Source of the DNA: Planctomycetaceae bacterium
GTDB lineage: Bacteria; Planctomycetota; Planctomycetia; Pirellulales; Pirellulaceae
Direction: 5' to 3'
Assembly: GCA_018658605.1 (NCBI GenBank)
Contig: JABHUV010000093.1
Coordinates: 1 to 14,526, forward strand
Length of the DNA stretch: 14,526 nucleotides
Below, piece after piece: positions 1 to 5,194 of this stretch (its first letter is position 1; each line of letters opens with the position of its first letter). Both the position numbers and the translations under genes were made by a program. The notes beneath the pieces were generated by a model, which saw only the letters and a list, made by a program, of their open reading frames with translations, searched no databases and was not told where the DNA came from.

Positions 1-212
1 CGAATGTATCGTGGGTTGATATCTAAGCCAAGATATCGATTATTGAAGAAAAACGTTGCGTTGGTTCCGGGACCACAGCCGACATCTAAAACGCGTTTGA
101 TCTTTGTTAAATCGGTGGTTTCAAGGATCGGTTTCATCTTGCCTTGCGCAAAGGGCGCTTGCCATGTGCGGTAAACCAAGGGTAGTGATAAGATGTCGCG
201 TATTCTTGCCAT
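1..212 (-). CDS. SAM-dependent methyltransferase, N-terminal part (runs off left edge)
   Basis: Only the first 70 residues lie in the window. The minus-strand reading starts MARIRDILSL and contains a clear class I methyltransferase motif I, VLDVGCGPGTN, at residues 41-51 (SAM-binding glycine loop), followed by LGLDINP at 61-67, whose Asp64 is where the acidic residue contacting the SAM ribose is expected. What it methylates cannot be told from this fragment; many such proteins annotated only as 'class I SAM-dependent methyltransferase' modify small molecules or lipids. The ATG at 210-212 was chosen because a TATAAT hexamer lies only 6 bases upstream and no longer in-frame start looks better. 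It is followed off-window on the left and separated from fabI by 329 bp, with a terminator between. Fold assignment is confident; substrate is unknown. Confidence 0.85.
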   Translation of the reverse strand, partial: MARIRDILSLPLVYRTWQAPFAQGKMKPILETTDLTKIKRVLDVGCGPGTNATFFFNNRYLGLDINPRYI

Positions 213-218
213 GGCTGT

Positions 219-224
219 ATTATA
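219..224 (-). promoter_or_regulatory. TATAAT -10 hexamer just before the methyltransferase start
   Basis: A perfect TATAAT on the minus strand ends 6 bases before the ATG at 212. A weak -35-like TCGACC lies at 240-245 with a 15-base spacer. If this is the real promoter, transcription would start at or within a base or two of the ATG and the mRNA would be leaderless. The -35 match is poor, so this rests on the -10 box alone. Confidence 0.4.
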
Positions 225-282
225 ACGGCACCATTTTTGGGTCGACGAGCGGTCCTGTTGGGCCGGTGGATAAATGCAAAAG

Positions 283-324
283 AAACCCCGCAGTCGTAAC
301 GACTCTAACGGTCATGCGGGGTTT
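283..324 (-). terminator. Strong hairpin terminator, minus-strand orientation
   Basis: A perfect 10-bp inverted repeat, AAACCCCGCA at 283-292 and TGCGGGGTTT at 315-324, with a 22-base loop that itself holds a small GTCG/CGAC hairpin. On the minus strand the GC-rich stem runs into TTTCTTTTGC, which is the U-rich tail expected of an intrinsic terminator; on the plus strand the tail is weaker (GTTTAGATTG). No protein gene on the minus strand lies immediately upstream (325-541), so either it ends an unannotated RNA, attenuates a leader of the methyltransferase gene, or acts on the opposite strand. Confidence 0.6.
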
Positions 325-480
325 AGATTGAGAGTAACGCTGGACAGCATTTCCGAAAACAAACCCAAGGGGCTGTTCCCTCCCGTGGCCGGTCGTTCCG
401 CTGCGTTTCCGCTTAAAAACATAGTTCTCTCTACCGTTTTTCGTAGTTTCAAGGTATTCTATCTATCGTAATAAGTCTAT
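325..480 (-). other. Gene-free stretch with foldable sequence; possible small RNA or leader
   Basis: No credible protein is encoded here. The sequence can fold: an inner hairpin at 355-380 (GAAAACA with TGTTCCC, counting G-U pairs on the minus strand, and inside it CCC with GGG), enclosed by AACGC (336-340) with GCGTT (403-407) and AGC (346-348) with GCT (400-402). On the minus strand this leads straight into the terminator at 283-324. Together they could make an RNA of roughly 130-180 nt, or a long leader for the methyltransferase gene. No known RNA family was recognised. A weak TAGAAT at 456-461 is the best -10 candidate on the minus strand, without a good -35. Confidence 0.3.
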
Positions 481-510
481 CCATACACAATCGAGGTTGA
501 TTGTGTATGG
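481..510. promoter_or_regulatory. 30-bp palindrome upstream of fabI (operator or 5' UTR hairpin)
   Basis: CCATACACAATC at 481-492 and GATTGTGTATGG at 499-510 form a perfect 12-bp inverted repeat around a 6-base centre (GAGGTT). It ends 31 bases before the fabI ATG. It is not followed by a T-run on either strand, so it is not a standard terminator. It could be an operator for a dimeric repressor controlling fabI-mutT, or a stable hairpin near the 5' end of the mRNA. No protein partner can be named. Confidence 0.55.
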
Positions 511-541
511 CAATAGAAATAATAAGTAAGGAAAACAACGG

Positions 542-1378
542 ATGGGAATGTTCGACGGTAAAAAAGGTTTAGTTCTAGGTGTTGCCAATAATCGTTCGAT
601 TGCGTGGGCAATTGCAAAAACGATCATGGACGAAGGCGGCGAAGTTGGATTTACACACTTACCGGATCCACCGGGTGACGAAAAGTGCAAGAATCGTCGT
701 CGGGTTACCAAGTGTACCGATCAGTATCCAGAGAAAACTAAGTTCGTTGTTCCTTTGAATGTGCAAAACGATGAAAACATTGCTGAGGTCATGAAAACCG
801 CAGAAGCTGAATTCGGCAAGATCGACTTCTTGTTACACTCAATTGCCTTTGCCGATCGCGACGACTTGTCGCGTGATACTATTGAAACGAGCCGCACTGG
901 TTTTAATATGGCCATGGAAATCAGTGCGTACAGTTTGATCGCTGTCGCAAATGCCGCTCGCCATATCATGAACGATGGCGGTGCGATTGCTACGATGACT
1001 TACTTTGGTGGTGAAAAATGTGTTCCTGGTTATAACGTGATGGGCATATGTAAAGCAGCTTTAGACGCGTCGATGCGTTACCTAGCATATGATCTCGGTC
1101 CACGTGGGATTCGAGTCAATGCACTCAGCGCTGGCCCGTTAAAAACTCTTGCTGGATCGGCTGCTGGAGTGGGTGAAATGCTGACGATGTATCAAGATAT
1201 CGCACCTACCTGTAGAAACATTACGCACGAAGAAGTTGGCCGGACTGGGGCTTTTTTGCTCTCAGATTGTTCCAATGGAATTACCGGCGAGATTCTACAT
1301 GTCGACGGCGGTTACAACGCAATGGGTTCTCCCGGTCGCTTGTTAGACAAAGTACGAGAGCTGCAGCAGCAATCGTAG
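542..1378 (+). CDS. fabI: Enoyl-[acyl-carrier-protein] reductase (NADH), FabI type
   Basis: Catalyses the last reduction of each fatty-acid elongation cycle in the cytoplasm, trans-2-enoyl-ACP to acyl-ACP. The 278-residue protein is a short-chain dehydrogenase fold of the FabI class: cofactor-binding start GLVLGVANNRSIAWAIAK (residues 9-26), HSIAFADRDDL (99-109), and the FabI active site TYFGGEKCVPGYNVMGICK with Tyr154, Tyr164 and Lys171 in the Tyr-x6-Lys spacing. NALSAGPLKTLA and GITGEILHVDGGY near the C-terminus are also typical. The catalytic residues lie 8 positions later than in the 262-residue E. coli enzyme because of a basic, proline-rich insertion around residues 40-66 (DPPGDEKCKNRRR). 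The start ATG is preceded by AAGGAAAAC at good spacing. mutT follows after 18 bp, so the two are probably co-transcribed. Function is secure. Confidence 0.96.
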   Translation: MGMFDGKKGLVLGVANNRSIAWAIAKTIMDEGGEVGFTHLPDPPGDEKCKNRRRVTKCTDQYPEKTKFVVPLNVQNDENIAEVMKTAEAEFGKIDFLLHSIAFADRDDLSRDTIETSRTGFNMAMEISAYSLIAVANAARHIMNDGGAIATMTYFGGEKCVPGYNVMGICKAALDASMRYLAYDLGPRGIRVNALSAGPLKTLAGSAAGVGEMLTMYQDIAPTCRNITHEEVGRTGAFLLSDCSNGITGEILHVDGGYNAMGSPGRLLDKVRELQQQS

Positions 1379-1396
1379 AGTCGCAGGTCTAGCATA

Positions 1397-1807
1397 ATGA
1401 CGAAACCAATCAAAATAGCGATCGCCGTAGTAAAAAACGGCGATCGTTTTCTTGTTGGGCAACGGTCTGACGATCAAGTTCTTGCTGGTTTTTGGGAGTT
1501 TCCTGGCGGTAAAATCGAAGCGGGTGAATCGGATTTAGAGGCGGCTGTGCGTGAGTGCTTTGAAGAGACAGGTGTTACTGTGACTGTGGTTGGTCGTTAT
1601 ATGACGGTGGAGCATGCTTATGAACATGGGGATTTGCAGCTGAGTTTTATCGCTTGTGAGCCAAAACCCAATGTATGTGCTTTAAACCAGCCGTTTTGTT
1701 GGGTCGAACGGGAGCAGCTTGTGCAGTTGTCTTTTCCCGAGGCTAACGCTGCCATTATTGACCAACTACGAAGTCGTCGAGATATTGTCCAACCAATCCG
1801 CGAATGA
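1397..1807 (+). CDS. mutT: MutT-family Nudix hydrolase (8-oxo-dGTP diphosphatase type)
   Basis: A 136-residue protein close in size to E. coli MutT. The full Nudix box G-x5-E-x7-R-E-U-x-E-E-x-G-U is visible: Gly38, Glu44, Arg52-Glu53, Glu56-Glu57, Gly59-Val60, with Cys54 at the usually aliphatic position. The glutamates bind Mg2+ and carry out hydrolysis of a nucleoside diphosphate linked to another moiety. The WEFPGGKIEAGE block just before the box is characteristic of the MutT/8-oxo-dGTP branch, which cleans oxidised dGTP from the nucleotide pool; this substrate is inferred, since Nudix subfamilies overlap. It starts 18 bp after fabI with only a weak AGG upstream, which suggests translation from the shared mRNA. 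No clear terminator follows. Confidence 0.87.
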   Translation: MTKPIKIAIAVVKNGDRFLVGQRSDDQVLAGFWEFPGGKIEAGESDLEAAVRECFEETGVTVTVVGRYMTVEHAYEHGDLQLSFIACEPKPNVCALNQPFCWVEREQLVQLSFPEANAAIIDQLRSRRDIVQPIRE

Positions 1808-2149
1808 ATAACCCTCTGATAATCGAAATGTGGGTTGAATTGGGCATAGTTATTAGGACCGGAATAACCGGAAATACGTGTTCTCTGTAGTTCGGTTAGG
1901 GCGTGTTGCGACGGTTGCAGAGGGCACTACAACGTATTGCGGGCAGACTTCGGTGCAGGTTGTAGCACGTGTGCCGCTAGAGCATATTGCACCGATTTGT
2001 GCAAACGTACCCATGATATCACCGTCGGCATTTATTTTACGGTTTTGCTGTGGGGTAGGTCGATGTCTGTTTTGCTGGGACGAATTGTGCTCCATCACAA
2101 TAAACTTTTAAACGTTCCAGTTACGCGAAAATCAAATTAGTTTTTTGAT
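1808..2149. other. 342-bp stretch without a convincing gene
   Basis: Several short frames are open here, among them a minus-strand 81-codon frame (2098-1853, threonine-rich with three cysteines in its middle) and plus-strand frames of 77 codons (1878-2111) and 67 codons (1937-2140). None resembles a known family, none has a Shine-Dalgarno sequence, and they overlap one another. A weak minus-strand promoter-like pair TTGATT (2130-2135) and TTTAAA (2107-2112) with a 17-base spacer lies just ahead of the minus-strand frame. A small AT-rich dyad, ATCAAA (2131-2136) with TTTGAT (2144-2149), abuts the next gene. The stretch may be a decayed gene, a small orphan gene or a non-coding RNA; sequence alone does not decide. 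Confidence 0.4.
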
Positions 2150-2464
2150 ATGGATAAAACGATGAATAAAACATTTCGAGTAGTTTCCAGTGGACCGAAG
2201 GATTCTTTCCTAATGAGTGACTTTCTTAGTGAACGTGCACTTACTAAAGAATTTGACCAAATTGGCATGGACGACTGTAGTACGGATTTAACGCTCCGTG
2301 GTCTTCCAATTCTTAGTGGTCTTATTGGTCCCATAGCAGATGGCCCTCAGGTCGTTCGGTATGAAACTCCGACAGTGTTCGAGGAAATGACCAAAGAGTG
2401 GTCATATAGTTCCACTTCAAAACGTAAAAAATCTGATTCGATAGAAGCTACCGAGACCCATTAG
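2150..2464 (+). CDS. Hypothetical small protein, 104 residues
   Basis: Not recognised. The protein starts MDKTMNKTFRVVSSG, has a mixed polar composition with no signal peptide and no membrane segment, a central LRGLPILSGLIGPIADG stretch that is the only hydrophobic part, and a basic patch SKRKKS near a polar C-terminus. No cysteine pairs or catalytic motifs stand out; there is a single Cys at residue 43. There is no good Shine-Dalgarno sequence before the ATG; an alternative in-frame ATG at 2162 would remove four residues. It is a single gene flanked by gene-poor DNA, followed by a structured 3' region and a strong terminator at 2572-2613, which supports its being transcribed. It could be a lineage-specific soluble protein. 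Confidence 0.5.
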   Translation: MDKTMNKTFRVVSSGPKDSFLMSDFLSERALTKEFDQIGMDDCSTDLTLRGLPILSGLIGPIADGPQVVRYETPTVFEEMTKEWSYSSTSKRKKSDSIEATETH

Positions 2465-2472
2465 CCTTTTGC

Positions 2473-2507
2473 TGTACACGCTGTGCAAGTTGCACGAAAG
2501 CAGTACA
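2473..2507 (+). other. Two-tier hairpin in the 3' region of the small hypothetical gene
   Basis: GTGC (2483-2486) pairs with GCAC (2492-2495), and outside it TGTAC (2473-2477) pairs with GTACA (2503-2507), giving a bulged stem-loop starting 9 bases after the stop codon. It has no T-run, so it is not itself a terminator. It may stabilise the mRNA 3' end, or be part of a small RNA that ends at the terminator further on. The stretch 2536-2546 between is a CT repeat, followed by CTCCTC at 2559-2564. Confidence 0.3.
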
Positions 2508-2571
2508 CACAAAATACGACGGAAAACGATCTACTTCTCTCTCTCTTACTTGATTATTCTCCTCGTACATG

Positions 2572-2613
2572 AAGGGACACCACTGCTATTCTGCGGTCTG
2601 GTGTCCCTTTTTT
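2572..2613 (+). terminator. Intrinsic terminator
   Basis: AAGGGACACCA (2572-2582) and TGGTGTCCCTT (2599-2609) form a perfect 11-bp stem with a 16-base loop, followed by TTTTG then TTTG. This is a textbook plus-strand terminator. It lies 107 bases after the stop of the hypothetical gene at 2150-2464 and separates that unit from the trm112-HIT pair. Confidence 0.9.
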
Positions 2614-2644
2614 GTTTGCCTAGTTCAGCCCCCGGGAATTAGAG

Positions 2645-2650
2645 TACAAT
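2645..2650 (+). promoter_or_regulatory. Candidate -10 box for the Trm112-like/HIT operon
   Basis: TACAAT matches the TATAAT consensus at five of six positions and lies between the terminator and the first gene, leaving a leader of about 50 bases. No convincing -35 hexamer is seen at 16-18 bases upstream. Confidence 0.3.
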
Positions 2651-2675
2651 GTGCTAAATCTTGTTAACCAGTTCT

Positions 2676-2717
2676 ATGATCCACCATAATTCAATAACAT
2701 AACCCCAATGATCCACC
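2676..2717 (+). repeat. Direct repeat ATGATCCACC covering the start codon, with an 8-codon upstream micro-ORF
   Basis: ATGATCCACC occurs at 2676-2685 and again at 2708-2717, where it is the start of the Trm112-like gene. Translated from the first copy, the frame reads MIHHNSIT and stops at 2702, six bases before the real ATG and in a different frame. It could be a local duplication of the start region or a chance repeat; a leader peptide role is speculation. Confidence 0.4.
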
Positions 2718-2998
2718 CTCAATTACTTTCTATTCTCCGCTGTCCGACAACGCAATCACAATTACAGATTGCAGATGAGTCGGTGATTAAAAGCATCAAT
2801 GCGGCTATCGCTACGGGGAAAATACAATCACGAGTTATGGAGACGCTAACGCGGCCTTTAGACAGTGGGTTGGTAAATACAGATGGATCACTGTTGATGC
2901 CGGTGTACGGAGACATTCCAGATATGAATCCAGACGATGTGATAGCTCTTGAGCAACTGGAGCAATTCGATCAGGAAACTACAGAGGAATCTGAATAA
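2708..2998 (+). CDS. Trm112-like / UPF0434-type small protein
   Basis: A 96-residue protein. The N-terminus IHPQLLSILRCPTTQSQLQ (residues 2-20) matches the opening of Trm112/YcaR-like proteins, where a short helix is followed by a CP-x-T turn, and GLVNTDGSLLMPVYGDIPDMNPDD (about 54-77) matches the conserved second half that forms the small beta-sheet and ends in the usual G-x-P-x-M/L block. Family members often act as stabilising partners of methyltransferases or have unknown roles. Only one cysteine is present, so the zinc-binding pair of eukaryotic Trm112 is absent, as in many bacterial relatives. The middle (about 21-50) is longer than in E. coli YcaR. The acidic C-terminus is unremarkable. 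The stop codon overlaps the start of the next gene by one base (TAATG), implying translational coupling with the HIT protein. No Shine-Dalgarno sequence precedes the ATG. Confidence 0.75.
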   Translation: MIHPQLLSILRCPTTQSQLQIADESVIKSINAAIATGKIQSRVMETLTRPLDSGLVNTDGSLLMPVYGDIPDMNPDDVIALEQLEQFDQETTEESE

Positions 2999-3315
2999 TG
3001 GAAAAGAGTATCTTTAAGCGCATCATTGACCGCGAAATACCAGCGGATATTGTTTACGAGGACTCGCTATGTTTAGCATTTGAAGACACAAACCCTCAAG
3101 CCCCGACGCATCTTTTGATTATCCCCAAAAAAGAAATTACATCGCTCGATGATATTTCTGCCGAGGATGAGTCACTGTTGGGACATTTGCAACTAGTGAT
3201 ACGCGATTTAGCTCGCAAGTTTGAATTAATCGATGGCGGCTATCGAGTGATCACAAACTGTGGTGCCGGAGCCGGGCAAACGGTTTTTCATTTGCATTAC
3301 CACTTGATGGGCTAA
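2998..3315 (+). CDS. HIT-family nucleotide hydrolase/transferase (HINT-like), short C-terminus
   Basis: A 105-residue cytoplasmic protein. FKRIIDREIPADIVYEDS (residues 6-23), AFEDTNPQAPTHLLIIPKK (27-45) and NCGAGAGQTVFHLHYHLMG (87-105) are the successive signature blocks of the HINT/PKCI branch of HIT proteins. The catalytic histidine triad is HLHYH at 98-102. These enzymes hydrolyse nucleoside 5'-phosphoramidates such as AMP-lysine. Most relatives continue for about ten residues after the triad, ending with a GG(R)..W.P.G tail that packs near the active site; here the protein stops at the first glycine. The gene overlaps the Trm112-like gene by one base and converges on cdsA, and its stop codon is part of the inverted repeat at 3312-3356. 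Confidence 0.9.
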   Translation: MEKSIFKRIIDREIPADIVYEDSLCLAFEDTNPQAPTHLLIIPKKEITSLDDISAEDESLLGHLQLVIRDLARKFELIDGGYRVITNCGAGAGQTVFHLHYHLMG

Positions 3316-3356
3316 GCACATTCTCATTGCCTGCTGGCAATGTTCACTTTGCTTAG
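3312..3356. terminator. Composite inverted repeat shared by two convergent genes
   Basis: Inner stem CATTGCC (3325-3331) / GGCAATG (3336-3342) with a TGCT loop, and outer stem CTAAGCA (3312-3318) / TGCTTAG (3350-3356). The outer stem contains the TAA of the HIT gene (3313-3315) paired with the TAA of cdsA (3353-3355 on the minus strand). On the plus strand the inner stem is followed by TTCACTTTGCTT, moderately T-rich; the minus-strand tail is weaker. A bidirectional terminator is the likeliest reading. Confidence 0.55.
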
Positions 3357-4462
3357 ATGGCGAAGAATATTTTGGTGAGGTGATAAAATACGGGGGCTGC
3401 GAAGCATAATGAATCGATGCGATCTAGGATACCGGCATGGCCTTGTACCAAAGTGCCATAATCTTTGACCCCTCGATCGCGTTTGATTGCTGACATTGTC
3501 ATCCCGCCGGCAAAGCCCATAAATGAAATCACAATGGCCATAATCGCAGCTTGCCAAAACAAAAATGGAGTTACCCATGAGAACAGGGCACCGAGCAATG
3601 CGGAAGTTGCTGCTCCGCCAATGACACCTTCCCACGTACGACTAGTATTGATTCGGGGGGCAATGATATTTTTGCCCAAGAGTTTTCCCCAAGCGTATTG
3701 CAGTACATCGTTAAGTTGAGTGATCAAAACAAAGAAGAACAACAATCCTTTATTACGATTGATGTCATGTCCATCGCTGTCTTTGACGTGACTCCACGGT
3801 GTCCTCCGGGCAGATTCATTTGCCACAGATTCAATTGTAACAGGAGCGTCAATTTCAACATTCGGTTGTTTATTGGATCCGAGGTCGAGATAAAGAATGG
3901 CGGGGGCAAAGCTCAGGGCATAGACACAAATCAATAATCCGATTTGTATTTTTGCGGATCGTTCTAGGAAACGTTTTGCATCATTGGCCATTGCAATTCG
4001 AGCAGGGATGAAGAGCGACGCATAGATTGGTATCGCGATGAGGAATAGCTCGCCTTGAATAGCGACTAAAAAAAACTGCAATGGCGTAAATACAACGAGA
4101 ACCCAAAACAATGTTCGATGATCACTGCGACGCGTCGGCGTCATGGTAATGAATTCACGGAGGGCCCAGAAGCCGATCAAGCCAAATAGAACGACAGTTC
4201 CATGTTCGCCAATGAACAAACCGGCGATTAGCACTGCTGACATTAGCCACCACGAACGGATACGTTGATTAAATGAGCGAACGATAGCGGTGTTCAGGCG
4301 TTGTTCTGAATTTCCGTCAAGCAGTTTGCCAGCCGCCGAAGCGAGAATCAGCAGCAACATCACTGTCGCGATGAGCCAAGCGGTTGGTTCATCAAATGGC
4401 AGGTTCAACACCCGCTTAACGTCGACAAAGGCCCACAGAAATTGATGGAATAAGTTAAGCAT
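3353..4462 (-). CDS. cdsA: Phosphatidate cytidylyltransferase (CDP-diacylglycerol synthase)
   Basis: An integral membrane enzyme that converts phosphatidic acid and CTP to CDP-diacylglycerol and pyrophosphate, the branch point to all bacterial phospholipids. The 369-residue protein has many hydrophobic segments and ends with the CDP-diglyceride synthase signature from residue 324: S-x-x-K327-R328 ... K333-D334 ... Q-G-H342-A-G-I-L-D347-R348-I-D350. The second residue after the His is Ala-Gly where the consensus is Gly-Gly, a minor change. RTWEGVIGG upstream is also conserved. The N-terminal part is longer than in E. coli CdsA (285 residues), and a polar loop sits near the middle (about 195-240). 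It starts 18 bp downstream of plsC, so the pair is one operon making and activating phosphatidic acid. An ATG at 4460-4462 was taken as start; no strong Shine-Dalgarno is visible. Confidence 0.93.
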   Translation of the reverse strand: MLNLFHQFLWAFVDVKRVLNLPFDEPTAWLIATVMLLLILASAAGKLLDGNSEQRLNTAIVRSFNQRIRSWWLMSAVLIAGLFIGEHGTVVLFGLIGFWALREFITMTPTRRSDHRTLFWVLVVFTPLQFFLVAIQGELFLIAIPIYASLFIPARIAMANDAKRFLERSAKIQIGLLICVYALSFAPAILYLDLGSNKQPNVEIDAPVTIESVANESARRTPWSHVKDSDGHDINRNKGLLFFFVLITQLNDVLQYAWGKLLGKNIIAPRINTSRTWEGVIGGAATSALLGALFSWVTPFLFWQAAIMAIVISFMGFAGGMTMSAIKRDRGVKDYGTLVQGHAGILDRIDSLCFAAPVFYHLTKIFFAI

Positions 4463-4480
4463 CAGATTATTATACGGTCC

Positions 4481-5086
4481 TTAACAATCTTTGAGGTTGA
4501 TGATGGCCGTACGAGCGCGGTCGAGAAACTCATGTTTTGTCTCACCTTTTTCCAACCAAATCGGTGCACCAATAGTAATGTGACTTAATAAGGGAACAGG
4601 TAGAATTTCACCACGAGGTAATACTCGGCTCATGTTATCCAAGTATACAGGAACTAGTTCTAAATCGGGTCGTTTCTTCGCCAGGTAAAATAGGCCACTT
4701 TTGAATTTAATCATTTCTTCAGCAGGATTGCGACGCCCTTCGGGGAAAATAATCAAGGAGTAACAATCTTGCATCTCTCGAATCATTAAATCGATTGGAC
4801 TTTGGTGCACCTTAACTTCGTTGCGGTCAATCAGCAAGGCATTAAATGTCTTGGCGATGTGCTGTCGCAACCAGCCTTTTTCCCAATAATCTTTAGCAGC
4901 GACGGGTCTCGTGAGTTCGCGTATTTCGCGAGGTAAGGTAGCCCACAATACAAGTGCATCGAGATGACTTGTGTGGTTCGCAAAGTAGATACGTTGGCAC
5001 GTGTCTGGTAGACAATCAACCCACCGTATCGTGTAGCCACTTATTATTTTGGCAGTCGCTACAAGAAGTTTACTGGTTAATTGCAT
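4481..5086 (-). CDS. plsC: 1-acyl-sn-glycerol-3-phosphate acyltransferase (PlsC family)
   Basis: A 201-residue acyltransferase of the LPLAT/PlsC family, which adds the second acyl chain to lysophosphatidic acid at the inner membrane surface. The catalytic H-x4-D motif is NHTSHLD with His38 and Asp43, and the phosphate-binding motif is IIFPEGRRN with Glu116-Gly117 (usual form FPEGTRS, here Arg for Thr). LVPVYLDN after it is also typical. Its product is the substrate of CdsA encoded immediately downstream, so the two adjacent genes carry consecutive steps. The ATG at 5084-5086 faces the divergent sulfatase-like gene. The enzyme is on the short side and may use other lysolipids, since the family is broad; the cdsA neighbour favours the PlsC role. 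Confidence 0.88.
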   Translation of the reverse strand: MQLTSKLLVATAKIISGYTIRWVDCLPDTCQRIYFANHTSHLDALVLWATLPREIRELTRPVAAKDYWEKGWLRQHIAKTFNALLIDRNEVKVHQSPIDLMIREMQDCYSLIIFPEGRRNPAEEMIKFKSGLFYLAKKRPDLELVPVYLDNMSRVLPRGEILPVPLLSHITIGAPIWLEKGETKHEFLDRARTAIINLKDC

Positions 5087-5194
5087 GACTTAGAAAACTC
5101 AAGAAAAGAAAACATTTTTATATTCTATCGCAACAGACAGAAACTACCACTGGCGGAAAAGCAGTTATTTCCAATCTCTGGTACATTAAACCCC
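5087..5194. promoter_or_regulatory. Divergent intergenic region between plsC and the sulfatase-like gene
   Basis: An AT-rich 108-bp gap must hold promoters for both directions. On the minus strand TATAAA (5117-5122) and TAGAAT (5122-5127) overlap and lie about 30 bases before the plsC ATG; on the plus strand TACATT (5182-5187) is 7 bases before the ATG at 5195. None has a clear -35 partner, so these are candidates only. Confidence 0.35.

Noticed and set aside
360..410. Minus-strand GGGAGGGAACAGCC, reminiscent of the SRP RNA domain IV (GGAAGGAAGCAGCC)
   Set aside because: The conserved GGAA tetraloop with its symmetric internal loop cannot be formed here, so SRP RNA was not called.
463..711. 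82-codon minus-strand frame overlapping the fabI start
   Set aside because: Mostly antisense to fabI and includes the palindrome; no homology features.
5081..5194. N-terminal extension of the sulfatase-like protein from a TTG at 5081
   Set aside because: It would overlap the plsC start codon, remove the divergent promoter space, and adds 38 residues without family resemblance; ATG at 5195 starts exactly at the conserved strand.
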